DNA of 64,000 nt from Pinus tabuliformis (taxonomy: Eukaryota > Streptophyta > Pinopsida > Pinales > Pinaceae), in NCBI GenBank assembly GCA_031772625.1, contig CM062810.1, forward strand, positions 705,596,358 to 705,660,357, given 5' to 3'. The first letter of the stretch is position 1; every line of letters starts with the position of its first letter. Positions 1-10,565 of the stretch are shown here, in pieces. The position numbers were made by a program, and so were the translations under genes. The notes under the pieces were generated by a model, which worked only from the letters and a program-made list of their open reading frames with translations, was not told where the DNA came from and searched no databases.

Positions 1-529
1 TGCAAAGGAAGGGAGTTTCAACAGTGGTATACTAATCACAGACAGCAAAACTCCTGAATAAAGCTGAAGAGAGTGAAGAAAAACCAAAATCTGGGGGAAG
101 AAATAGTCTTATTTGATCATCGCACCTGTAACACAGGGAAATGGGGATGCATCTCACCTAATGCACATGGGAGGTGCGATGCATCCATATTGCCAAAAGG
201 AGAAGGTGCGATGGTGCAGGGATGAGACTTTAACTTGGTTTTTGGTCACAGTTTGCAGCTTAGTTCAGGGATTTAGGCTGATGATAGTCAGTAAATACAA
301 ATCATGGGGGCTGATATAATGAGGTTACTTGAGCCACCACCAGGGAAATTAGGATGTTTACAAATCAATTGTTCAGTTTATAAACAAAACCCGGAGATGG
401 ACTGAAGCAGCATTGATCTACTTTGCAGTTGCATAGCAAAAGCACTTCGAAGGCTAGCTGGCTTGACTTCAGGCTCTGTCTGTAGTTGATAAAGCAAACA
501 AATATAGATAAAAAAACAAGCTATTCATT
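1..529 (-). mobile_element. Element A: 5' untranslated leader of a Tat/Ogre-like gypsy element (partial)
   Basis: Read on the minus strand, this follows the primer binding site of element A and runs off the left edge. It aligns by eye with the leader of element B around 59700-59850: both have GTCTC, then several GC-rich blocks around GGTGCG/CGCACC, then CTGTGTTACAGGTGCG. No gag or pol coding is reached before the edge, and the small ORF at 113-319 is not convincing. Family identity is inferred from the match to B, whose protease is visible. Confidence 0.7.
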
Positions 530-546
530 CCCCAGTGGAGTTGCCA
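530..546 (-). promoter_or_regulatory. Element A primer binding site
   Basis: On the minus strand TGGCAACTCCACTGGGG lies three bases inside the LTR end. It differs by one base from element B's TGGCGACTCCACTGGGG. A TGGCGAC...GGGGA site is usual for the Tat/Ogre gypsy lineage, where it pairs with a tRNA 3' end. It fixes the LTR edge and the orientation. Confidence 0.8.
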
Positions 547-549
547 TTT

Positions 550-1573
550 TGTTATCGGGACATCTAGTGTCCATTCAAAGCTGCTAGTCCCACTAAGATG
601 GGTAGCTATCTTAGAAACAAACAAACTAAAGTTACTTATGTTTTCCTTTATGAGAAGTAGATGAGATAGAAGCAGAGAGTACCAACCTCAGTCTTTCGCT
701 TGGCTCCTTGCTTGTTTCCTCTCCCCTTTGATAGATCTTTGCCGCTCTTTCCTGGCTTGTCCTGCTTAAAAAAACACCTGTAGAGTCAAAGCAGCATAAT
801 ACCATCAAAGCATAGAGATCTACAATCATAAGCAATATAGGATCAGATATATATTGACCACACAAATCTATATATCAACTCAGACATACAAGAATGTGGA
901 GGAAAACTCAAATAGATTTATTGATAGAAAGAGTAGAAGAGAGGATTACAACGCATTGATCTGACCCAATGTCATCCTCCCAGCATGAAAGCCCTTCTTC
1001 ACCTCATGAAAAAGCTAGATCACCCAACACTATGATGTTCCACAAGAAACCAACAACACTTCCTTATAAAATACAAGATTCCAGCCTCTGGATCTCTGGG
1101 ATGAGGGATCCATATATAGATGTTTGCAGGAAAGTGAGTCAGCTTCTGGGATTTTGATTAGTGTCCTCTCTCTGATAGTTCTTCGTTCCACTTGGAGATT
1201 CATGATCTCTTACTCATCCCTGGGCGAATTCAAAGAGGCAAGTGTCAAATGGGCAGTTTCTAGAAGATTCTCTGGGTTTCCACCTAGCCAACTACTTCTG
1301 CCATTTGTCTTCTCTCACTCATCGCACCCCATAGAAGGGCTTTCCAGTATGCATCACCTTTTTGCATGTGGCAGGTGAGATGCATCGCACCCTTAGCACT
1401 GAGTAGTCTGTATGGTCCAGTTTTGACCAGTTTTTCATGGAGAACTTCTGGGAGATGATGTAATCAACTGACCTTGCTCCTTTGGGTATGAAACAACACT
1501 TTTAGGGACTTAGAAGCCCTTGGTTTATGGACATATGTGATTGGGGTTGCAGTGCCCAAATATGTCTATAACA
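550..1573 (-). repeat. Element A 5' LTR
   Basis: A 1,024-bp LTR bounded on the plus strand by TGTTATCGGGA and GTCTATAACA, so read on the minus strand it runs TGTTATAGAC...ATAACA. It is homologous in inverted orientation to the 1,029-bp LTR of element B at 58391-59419; the shared TGTTATAGAC start sets the outer edge. The five bases outside are ATAGC; the matching target duplicate lies off the window. ORFs at 969-1157 and 1124-1378 are antisense to the LTR and are not annotated as genes. Confidence 0.85.
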
Positions 1574-3098
1574 ATAGCCGACCATGGTCAACCATGATTG
1601 AATGTCGCATTGTGACAAAGATTGTCTCACCATGAAAATCAACCATATTTATTGTAGTATTTATAATATTTATTTTAGGATTTATATACCTTAGGTTTTT
1701 AATATTAGTCCCTTCGGTTTAATATTATTCCGTTGCATTCATAATCCCTTGGAATATTAGTATTACTGGCTTGAGTTTATTTTTCCCTTGGGTTTATAAT
1801 ATCAATCCCTTGTCTAAATTTACTATTATTATTATGAGTTATTATTATTATTAAATATTTAAATTATATTAAATAATTTAAAATTAAAAAATATTAAATA
1901 AAATATTATAGAGTTAATTAATATTATTTTAATATATAATATAATATTAATATAATATTAATATAATAATCATAAATATATAAATATCTAATAATATGGT
2001 TGTTATTATTTATATAGCTATCAGTAATCATAAATAGTTGGCTTTTAACAAATTAAACATAATAATTATTAATGTGGTTGATACATGGCTATCGGTGTAT
2101 ATCAACCACTTTGGTAAATGTGATTGTAGATATGCTTCATATACACCTATGGACATATATCAACCACATTGGTAAATGTGGTTGTGCTAGTTTTAGTTAA
2201 AACTAACTAAATATGTTTATTCATTTTCCATTTTTATGATAGCCAAACACTGCATGTTTTATTTTTTATATTTAGAGGGACATTGCAAGTTCACATTTAT
2301 CACAAATTGATCACCCCTGGCTCAATGTTGTAGAATGTGCTTCTCACCCCAATAAAGTTGTGAAAAGTTTTCAATTAGAAAGTGATTTCTTATCGAAACA
2401 TTATCCTTGCAGTAAATTTTTTTTAACTTTAATTTTTTTAGAGAATTTTTTTTTTTTTGTTATAATAAGATAGAATGTAAAAAAATTTAACATAAATTTA
2501 TGATTGAAAGATAACTTTTTAATCAAAACTTTATTAATGAAAAATAATTTGATATCAAACCAGCGTACACGAAAGACAAAACTTTGAACATAATTTCCTT
2601 GAAAATAAAATATAAAAACTCAAAATGTTAAAAATATATCTTATAAATTGGAATCCAAATTCCAACCGTACTCATGATGATAAATAAATATCATATAAGC
2701 TTGACTGAATTGAAAATTTAATATCTTGCCATATGTCGATGATAAGTATAATCTAAATCTATCACTAAATTGAAAAACTAACATTTTTCCATCAAGGATG
2801 GAATTAGACCGGAAAATTGGCCTGTCGTAGGGTGATGCCAGTCCAATGTAGTTAAAAGAATATCCTATCTGTCAGTATTAGCTAATAAAAATATAAAATG
2901 ATCGAAGTTACATAAATCCTTTAATTTAATGACGGTTTTCGATTTGAAATTCTAATGTCCATATTACGTAATAAAATTTTAAAATGATTAAAAGTTACAC
3001 AAATCCCTAAAACTATAAAACGATTGAAGGTTACATAAATCCTACAAATTTAATTTAAAATTCAAATTTAATTGAAAGTGTTTCACATTTCAAATTTA
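1574..3098. other. AT-rich intergenic DNA upstream of the chitinase
   Basis: No coding sequence is seen. At 1670-2050 there are TAAT/ATTA-rich low-complexity tracts. At 2063-2190 there are strong dyads: TGGTTGATA pairs with TATCAACCA, and AACCACAT pairs with ATGTGGTT, around a repeated TATCAACCAC motif. At 2890-3050 a short motif (AAAATGATCGAAGTTACATAAATCC, with variation) recurs about three times. These may be remains of small transposons; no complete element was resolved. Confidence 0.5.
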
Positions 3099-3212
3099 AT
3101 TGAAATTCCTACCCTGCATGGAAGCATGCATATAAGTTGAAGATGCGTGAACGTGATTGAAATTCTTATGCTGCATGGATGCATGCATATAAGTTGAAGA
3201 GACGTGAACGTG
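3099..3212 (+). promoter_or_regulatory. Two 57-bp promoter direct repeats with RY and ACGTG motifs
   Basis: Copies at 3099-3155 and 3156-3212 are head to tail and differ at only a few positions. Each carries CTGCATGGAWGCATGCATATAAG, which contains the RY core CATGCA, and ends in GTGAACGTG, which contains an ACGT core. In plants, RY elements bind B3-domain factors of the ABI3/FUS3 type and ACGT cores bind bZIP factors. The pair lies about 110-225 bp upstream of the chitinase ATG and just upstream of its TATA box. A regulatory role is inferred from position and motifs only. Confidence 0.6.
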
Positions 3213-3232
3213 AAGGAGACCGGAAATATGGT

Positions 3233-3240
3233 TATAAAAG
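3233..3240 (+). promoter_or_regulatory. TATA box of the chitinase locus
   Basis: TATAAAAG lies 83 bp before the start codon at 3323, predicting transcription from about 3265 and a leader of roughly 60 bases. It directly follows the duplicated 57-bp module. Confidence 0.65.
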
Positions 3241-3322
3241 AGGGTTACAGTCTGCATAATTTAACCGAAAGGTGCAATTATTTCAGTGCTGACATAGAAC
3301 CAGTGTCCGAAATGTGAAATCG

Positions 3323-4735
3323 ATGAAGTTCTCTGCCATGGCGATCGCCTTGCTTGCAATGGCGACGATGAATTTGTATTTTGTATCTGCGGAGCACTGT
3401 GGGGAGCAAGCAGGCAGAGCGCTCTGTCGGGATGACTTGTGCTGCAGCAAATGGGGTGGTGTGGCAGTACGGAGGTCTATTGCGGGAGGGTTGCCAAAGC
3501 CAATGCAGAGGATCGAGTCCTACGCCGCCCTCACCCACGGCTCCCTCACCGTCTCCTCCCTCACCTTCTACTCACGGTGGACAGGCAATTGAATCTATCA
3601 TGACTGAAAGCATTTTCAATCAGTTATTGAAGCAGAGAAACGACGACGTTTGCATGGCCCGTGGATTCTACACCTACTCTGCCTTCATTACGGTTGCCAA
3701 TGATTTTCGCGGCTTCGGCACCACCGGCAATCTCGCTACTCGGAAAAGAGAGCTCGCTGCTTTCTTTGGACAATCCTCCCACGAAACCACAGGTCATATT
3801 TCATCTCTACTACTTGTGCTTTCCCTCTGTGATCTTACTTGGCTTTACATCTCATTTGGTATGAAATATTGGTAAACAGGCGGATGGGCGACGGCTCCTG
3901 ACGGCATGTATGCGTGGGGTTATTGTTTCAAAGAGGAGGTTGGTGATCCTCCCGCTACTGCGAGGAAACCACCCAATGGCCCTGTGCATCTGGAAAGCGC
4001 TACTACGGACGAGGGCCCCTTCAATTATCATGGTCACTCGTTTCTATATCTTCCAATTTTAATTCCTTTAATTGTATTCTGCACAGAAGCCCTCAAAAAG
4101 TATCGGTATGAAATCTAACCCTCATGAACCATTTGCTCAATTTGATTTGTATTATTAAGGAATTACACCTATGGACCGGCTGGGGAGGCAATCGGATTTG
4201 ATGGAATAAACAACTCGGACATCATTGCTAACGATCCCACGTCTCGTTCAAGACGGCCGTGTGGTTCTGGATGACCGCCCAGCCTCCAAAGCCTTCCTGC
4301 CACGACGAAATATAAACATCATGCGCCATTGACTCAATTTGATTTGTATTATTCAGGCATTACACCTATGGACCAGCCGCGGAGGCAATCGGATTTGATG
4401 GCATAAACAACCCGGACATCATTGCTAATGATCCTATGGTCTCGTTCAAGATGGCCATGTGGTTCTGGATGACCGCCCAGCCTCTAAAGCCTTCCTGCCA
4501 CGACGTGATGACCGGGAAATGGAGTCTGTCCAGCAGCGAGAGCGCCGCCGGGCGATCTGTGGGATATGGAATGGTTACCAACATCATCAACGGTGGGTTG
4601 GAGTGCGGTAGAGGTAGCGTCAAGGTCCAGGAGGATCGCATCGGCTTTTACAAAAGATTCTGTTACATTATCGGGGTGAGCTACGGATCAAACCTGGACT
4701 GCAACAACCAGAGAGATTTCGGCTCTGCAGTTTAA
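3323..4735 (+). pseudogene. Class IV (GH19) endochitinase, hevein-domain type, frameshifted
   Basis: Class IV chitinases are secreted pathogenesis-related enzymes that cleave beta-1,4-linked N-acetylglucosamine in chitin. Exon 1 (3323-3792) encodes a ~25-residue signal peptide ending VSA, a Cys-rich hevein chitin-binding domain, a Pro/Ser hinge and the start of the GH19 domain through SHETTG, which holds a catalytic Glu. Intron 1 is 3793-3879 (GT-AG). Exon 2 (3880-4032) has AWGYCFKEE with the second acidic residue. Exon 3 (4357-4735) gives [18 protein letters not shown] and a stop at 4735. The 3314 GTG is not the start; ATG 3323 begins the hydrophobic leader. Frame is lost twice in the hevein domain (near 3453 and 3476) and once in exon 2 (near 3955), each explicable as loss of one base from a short run. 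It is either a pseudogene or a gene with assembly indels. A 197-bp duplication doubles the start of exon 3. Confidence 0.85.
4108..4501 (+). repeat. 197-bp tandem duplication of the intron 2 end plus first part of exon 3
   Basis: Copy 1 (about 4108-4304) and copy 2 (about 4305-4501) both begin GAAAT.TAA..., contain CTCAATTTGATTTGTATTATT, a 3' splice site (AG at 4158-4159 and 4355-4356) and the exon 3 start (TAC ACC TAT GGA CC). Copy 1 stops at the conserved SCHD codons and joins straight into copy 2. Copy 1 also lacks one base relative to copy 2 near 4236 (CCCACGTCTCG against CCTATGGTCTCG), so it cannot serve as an in-frame alternative exon now. Splicing to copy 2 restores the expected protein end. 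Confidence 0.85.
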
Positions 4736-5011
4736 TCTCAACCTAGTCTCATCAAAAAAACTGTGGTTTGAACACTGTTCATAAATCTAAGATTTGGAAT
4801 CGAAGCAATTCGATTTGTCAGAATAATAATTCCCACTTCTCTCATTCTTAGAAGAATAATTCTCACTCCTGTAAATCTGAGTCTCTTACTATTATCTCTC
4901 GAAGTTTGTTTAGGTCTAATTGGATAAGTCTAACTAGATTGTTGAGATATTCTCCTAAGGTTATAGGTCAAAATTAGTTTATCTATTTTTAAACAGCACT
5001 TCTTATATGAC

Positions 5012-5150
5012 CAGGAAGTGTATTGCGTGTGGTCAGTATTTCTTTGTCGATCTTCATCTATGTGTCGGTCTGCCACAATAACATGGTGTGGTGTGTACTC
5101 GGTATTTGTTGGTCGATCTCCATCTGTGTGCCTGTTTTCACAATAAAAAT
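5012..5150. repeat. Two imperfect ~63-bp direct repeats downstream of the chitinase
   Basis: Two adjacent blocks share the order GTGT..GTGGTCAGTATTT...GTCGATCTTCATCTATGTG...CACAATAA. The minus-strand ORF over them (4930-5154) merely reflects the repeat (HTDGDR/HIDEDR) and is not called as a gene. 4736-5011 holds the likely chitinase 3' UTR, with an AATAATAATT-type region near 4822. Confidence 0.55.
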
Positions 5151-5242
5151 CCATGTGAATTTACTATAGCATTCGACGAACGTGGCGTACTTTTCTAAGG
5201 GTTGAGAATAATGGCGATTTGGTGTTAACCAGGATTAATGAT

Positions 5243-5638
5243 GAAGGATTCATATGCAATGTCCATTGATGTTTCGAGTATGTGAATATGCTTCCGAATT
5301 TTATCAATTAAATAATAAAGAGATTTCCCACTTGAATAGGTGTGATGATAATAGGCAAAACGTTATACAACAAACTATATCAAAAGTCCATGACCACGAC
5401 GGTGTGGCTTGCTTCTGATACTTTGAATTCCGTTAGATATGAAGGATCCATATGCAATGTCCATTGATGTTTCGAGTATGTGAATATGCTTCCGAATTTT
5501 ATCAATTAAATAATAAAGAAATTTCCCACTTGAATCGGTGTGATGATAATAGGCAAAACGTTATACAACAAACTATATCAAAAGTCCATGACCACGACGG
5601 TGTGGCTTGCTTCTTATACTTTGAATTCCGTTAGATAT
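5243..5638. repeat. Two tandem copies of a 198-bp unit
   Basis: Copy 1 is 5243-5440 and copy 2 is 5441-5638. Both run from GAAGGAT.CATATGCAATGTCC to AATTCCGTTAGATAT and differ at only a handful of bases, so the duplication is young. The left LTR of copia element G begins three bases after copy 2. The 60-codon ORF in copy 2 (5452-5634) matches no family I recognise. Confidence 0.9.
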
Positions 5639-5641
5639 GGA

Positions 5642-5979
5642 TGTTAGTTCAGAGCATATATAACATATAACAGATTTATACTCAAAGATTTAGAGGGCAA
5701 TATCAAAGAATAATTTCAGAGATAGACAAATGAAGAAACAACAAGATTACTCAATTAAAAACAGTGGAATAGATAAAAGACTTTGGCTTGCATTCCTCGG
5801 CTAGAGAAATTACGAATTTATAGAGGCTGAAGAAGGAACTAGAATCCTCCATGGAGATCTAGAAATTAATGGCGGTGTAGTAGGATCTAAAATCTTGCAT
5901 GTGTTCTAGATGGAGATCTAGAAACTAATGGCGGTGTAGAAGGCTCTAGAATCCTGCATGAATTTGGCTTCACTTAACA
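5642..5979 (-). repeat. Element G 3' LTR
   Basis: 338 bp, plus-strand ends TGTTAGTTC and CACTTAACA, with TGTT/AACA inverted ends. Just inside it on the minus strand is a purine-rich AAGTGAGAT tract like the copia polypurine tract. It is about 100 bp shorter than the other LTR, partly because that one gained a duplicated AATAAGATTACTCAAT block. Confidence 0.85.
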
Positions 5980-5999
5980 TTATCTCACTTGAAGCTAAA

Positions 6000-7545
6000 T
6001 AAGAGCCATGAATCAAGTCACACCGAGTCTTACCATGCCTCTACATGACTCATGTTTATTTCGTGATAGAATATTAGTGAGCATATCAGCAGGGTTCCTA
6101 TCTGGATCTTTTCCAAGGATAACTGTTCCTCCTCCAACACATGCTGGATCCAATGGTACCTTAAGTCAATGTGCTTGGTTTTTGAATGAAATGCTGGGTT
6201 TTTCGCCAAGTGAATGGCACTCTGACTATCACAATATAACACATATTTGTCCTTCTTTATTCCTATCTCTCCTAGGAATTGCTGCATCCACAACATCTCT
6301 TTACAAGCTTCTGTTGCAACTACGTACTCTGATTTTGTTGTAGAGAGGGCTACTATTCATTGTAGCCTTGACACCCAAGACACTGCTGCACTTTCTGGTG
6401 TCCATATCTCCAGCGATATCTGCATCTGTAAATCCTTCAAGCACAGCCTCATCATGACCAAAACATAAACAATAATGACTAGTACTGTTGAGATACCTCA
6501 AAATCGATTTTACTGCTTGCCAATGTTGTTTGCCTGGATTGGCACAGAACCTAATCACTACTCACACTGAATATGCAATGTTTGGTCGTGTGCATACCAT
6601 GGCATATATCAAACTGCCAACTGCTGAAGCATAAGGAATCTTGCTCATATCTTCTTTCTCCTTGTCACCACTAGGACATAATTCAATACTTAGCTTGAAG
6701 TGGGCTGCAAGGGGTGTACCAACTGGTTTGGCATCCTTCATATTAAACCTGTCAAGCACCTTCTTGATATATTTTTCTTGTGACAGCCACAACCTTTTGC
6801 CTTTCCTGTCACCCATAATCCGCATGCCTAATATCTATTATGTTGGTCCCAAATCCTTCATTGCAAATTTGCTACCCAAATCTTTCTTCAACCTATTGAT
6901 CTTATTCTTATCATGCCCAACAATCAACATATCATCCGCATATAACAATAATATGATACAATTTCCTTGATCATACCTCTTGATATGGACACAATGGTCA
7001 ACTTCCAACCTCTGAAAACCATGTTCCAACATGAATGAATCAAATTTCTTGTACCATTGTTGAGGTGCTTGTTTCAACCCATAGAGACTCTTCTTCAACC
7101 TACAAACAAGGCCTTCTTTGCCTTATGCTATGAAGCCTTCTGGCTGCTCCATATAAATTTCTTCCACGAATTCACCATGAAGGAAAACAATTTTTACATC
7201 TAACTATTCACATTCTAAGTTTAAAGCAGCAACTAGACAAAGAATGACTCTAATGGATGACATTTTAACAACAGGTGAGAAAATTTCAGTGAAGTCAGTA
7301 CCTTGTTTTTTGGGCAAAAACTTTCACCACCAACCTTGCTTTATACCTCTCCTTCTTTTTGTCACCTTCATGCTTAATCTTGTAAACCCATTTGTTTTGT
7401 AGAGCCTTTCTACCTTTTGGGAGGTTTACCAACTCCCAAGTTTTATTTTCGAGCAAAGAGTTCATTTCTTCTTCCATTTCTTTCTTCCATTCTTCATTGT
7501 GCTCAACTTTACAAGCTTCTTGAAAACAATTAGGCTCACCTTCAT
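6000..7545 (-). pseudogene. Element G reverse transcriptase and RNase H, broken
   Basis: In minus-strand order there is LNKTWELVNLPKGR near 7450, the RT core KKSLYGLKQAPQQWYKKFD with the catalytic YADD (6838-7098), KKVLDRFNM and PVGTPL (6562-6825), NPGKQHWQAVKSILRYL (6301-6558), and the RNase H motif CDSQSAIHLAKNPAFHSKTKHID (6030-6296). These pieces lie in several frames separated by stops. The RNase H ends just before the 3' LTR, as in complete copia elements. Confidence 0.9.
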
Positions 7546-7599
7546 TAGTCACCCAAATGTAGTTTGAAGGAGGATACCTTTGTGAAGGCTTATGAGGCC

Positions 7600-8754
7600 T
7601 AGAAGATCTGCGAACCAACTGTGGTGGTGCATTATCAGGTTGAATCTCCTGTAAAGGTTCTTGCAAGATTCCTTCTTCTTGTTCTTCATCATTTTCCACT
7701 TGTTGTTCTTCATGCTCTTGAATTTGCTGTTCATTTTTTTGTATTGGTGGTATGTTTTCCTGCTGCTCTTCAAACCTATCAATAACCTTCTTGATCTCCA
7801 ACTCACCTACAGTCATTTTGAACATTTCTGACTCATTAAATATAACATCCCTGTTTCTAATAATTTTATGTTTGACTGGATCCCATAGATGATAACCAAA
7901 ATATTCATCTGCATATCCAAAAAAAATGCATTTCATAGATTTATCATCTAGCTTAGTTCTATTTTCTTTGGGAATATGTACAAATGCTTCACATCCAAAG
8001 ATTTTCAAGTGAGAATAATTCAAATTCTTACCAGTCCAAACTTCTTCAGGGATACCGCCATCCAAGGCTGTAGTTGGAGATCTATTTATGAGGTAGCAAG
8101 TGGTCCTGACTGCTTCAGCCCAAAAATTCTTCTCCAAACCGAAATTGGACAACATACTTCGCACATTTTCCATAATGGTATGATTCATCCTTTCTGCGAC
8201 ACCATTCTGTTGAGGAGTACCAGGCACAGTCTTCTCATGCTTTATGCCAAACCTGTTACAATATTCCTTAAATGCATTTGAGCAATATTCTCCACCATTA
8301 TCTGTTCTTAAACACTTCAACAATTTGTTAGTCTCTCTCTCAACAGAAACATGGAATTTTTGAAATATTCCAAACACTTCACTTTTATTTTCATAGGATA
8401 TGCCCAAACCTTCCTGGATGCATCATCTATAAATGTTACAAAATATGATGCTCTTCCTAACGATTTGATGTTAACAGGCCCAAACACATCCGAGTGTACT
8501 AATTCTAACACATTTTTCTTTCTGTCATGGCCACCTCTAAGGAATGAAACCCTTCTTTGTCTATAATATATACAATATTCACAAAAATCAAGATTGTAGG
8601 GTTTCAAACCTGGAAATAAATTTTTATCAACAAGGATTTTTAAGCCTTTCTCGCTCATGTGACCCAAATGCTTATGCCACAGATTTGCTGAATTTCCTTC
8701 TTTTGTGACAGTAGCCATAGTAGCCAAATCTGATTTTCCTATCAGTGTTTTCAA
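7600..8754 (-). pseudogene. Element G integrase
   Basis: The pre-integrase zinc finger shows LWHKHLGHMSEKGLKIL with later Cys residues (CEYC). The catalytic core shows VTFIDDASRKVWAY, then TDNGGEY, then PGTPQQNGVAERMN, which carry the D, D and E of the DD35E triad. The 8317-8754 and 7295-8407 pieces overlap in different frames, so one frameshift lies near 8350. The C-terminal tail is an acidic Gln/Glu-rich linker into the RT. Confidence 0.9.
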
Positions 8755-8946
8755 TGTGTATAATGTTCATGTCTTTGGTCCTTTGGCCACGACCAATGCA
8801 CATTTGCTAATTTTCTAGCTTCCTTTTTCAAAGCTTGTCAAATAGCTTTCATCATCCAGTCGTCCTATAGAGATTAAACTCATGTGCATTTCTGGTACAT
8901 GTCTGACCTGTTACAACAATATATCTTGTTCAACTTTCATCTTGAT

Positions 8947-10010
8947 CTAGACATCTCCCACTCCAACAATACTACAAAAATGATTATTCCCTAAATGCAC
9001 TCTACCATAATCACCAGGATTATATGAAACAAAACTATCTTTGCATGGGGTTACATGGTGAGATGCCCCAGAGTCAAGGATCCAATCAAAGCTACTACTA
9101 GATGTATATACACATGCATCCTGTACTGAAATAGTAAACAACACATCACCATCTGTGGCTACAACATTAGTCTCGCCTTCATTTGTGCTGGATGACTTGT
9201 GATTTGTATTAGATGGTCTCTGATCCTTTTGTCCTTTCTTCCAAAATCAGCATTCTTTCTTCACGTGCCCAGATTTGCCACAATGAAAGAAGATGATCCT
9301 TCCTCTTCTGGATTTTGATCGGCCTCTCGATCTTGATCGCCCTTACCGGCCTCGATCCATTCTCCTACCATGATCAGCTAGAGCTAGAGCTTCTCCTCCT
9401 TGGTTTTCCGTAATTGACTTGCGTTGCAGTTCCTCATTCATTAAACTGTTGCTGACATCATCAAACTTCAGGTTCCCTATAGTTGTTGAAGTGCTCATAG
9501 CTACAATTAAATTTTCCCAGCTGTTTCGCATAGAAAAAATTAGCAAAATAGCTCTAATTCTAAAATGATTTTAACAGAGGCAAGCTGATTAGTAATAATA
9601 TTAAATGCATTCAAGTGCTCAGCAATTGAAGCACCCTCCTTCATTTTGAGATTATAAAGCTTCTTCATCAAGAACACTTTGTTTGACGTCGTGTTCTTCT
9701 CATATAGATCATGGAGCTTCTTTCATAATCCTTCAGTCGTCTTTTCTCCGGATTCATTGAAATACACATTCTTTGCTAGATATTGGCAGATTGTTGCAAT
9801 TGTCTTTCTATCTAGTTTATTCTATTTTTCATTTGTCATTAATGAGGGTTTCTTTGTTGTGCCCTCAATCGGCAAATATTGATCTTTCAAAATCAGTATA
9901 TCCTCCATCTGTGATTTCCATAGGGCAAAATTAGCCCCGCTCAACTTCTCCATATATGTAAGTGCTGTCTCCATTTTTAATATATTGATACCCAAAAACA
10001 AAAACTCCAC
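8947..10010 (-). pseudogene. Element G gag and aspartic protease
   Basis: The gag begins near 9975 with a MEKLSGANFALWKSQMEDIL block typical of copia gag. The zinc knuckle lies near 9245-9290 as HCGKSGHVKKEC; its expected first Cys is read as Phe and a stop follows the last Cys. The protease (8947-9144) has WILDSGASHHVTP with the catalytic Asp-Ser-Gly. Stops and frame changes separate the parts. Confidence 0.85.
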
Positions 10011-10548
10011 TTAAAAATAAAACTTTAATTATTTTAAAATTTAGTAATAATGACCTTCCTCATTTTTAAAATACCCTTTTCAAAATTAATGCTTCTTTTT
10101 AAAATATATTTTTCAAAATTCCAACATATAATTATGTAAATATAAAAACATATATAATATTTTAACCTTTTCACATTTCACACATACATATGTCGCTTTT
10201 TATACGTGCAAGCTTGATGAAAAAAAATTACGAACTCACATAAAGCACTTACGCACTCCACATTTTAGGCTTCATGGCACATTTCACCATATGCTCGCGG
10301 CCTTTTTATTTCTTGCAACCACTGTCTTAACGTTCCTCAACTAGTCCTTCAGCTATTTCCAGATGCTTTTCCTGGAATCTCTTCTTTGCAACGATTTTCG
10401 ATGCTTTTCTTGGACTCTCTTCTTTGCAGTGATTTCTGATTTCCTGGATAGATCCTTCAATAGCTCCAGAGGTAACAACCAACGTTTTAATGAACACTGC
10501 CAAAGTAATGTGATGGCGCTAAGCCGCTTGCATAGTGGATATTTGACC

Positions 10549-10563
10549 CTAACTCTCATACCA
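10549..10563 (-). promoter_or_regulatory. Element G primer binding site
   Basis: Minus-strand TGGTATGAGAGTTAG sits two bases from the 5' LTR end. It resembles the initiator-Met tRNA site TGGTATCAGAGC with substitutions, fitting an old copy. Confidence 0.7.
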
Positions 10564-10565
10564 GT

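Noticed and set aside
969-1378. Plus-strand ORFs in the element A LTR that resemble an ORF antisense to the element B LTR (58631-58876), as if a conserved protein
   Set aside because: The likeness follows from LTR homology; the A copy is frameshifted and both are antisense to the element.
3314-3592. GTG start for the chitinase at 3314
   Set aside because: An in-frame ATG at 3323 directly precedes the hydrophobic signal peptide; GTG starts are not expected in plants.
3381-3875. A separate 164-residue protein starting inside the hevein domain
   Set aside because: It is the chitinase frame after the frameshifts; its tail reads into intron 1.
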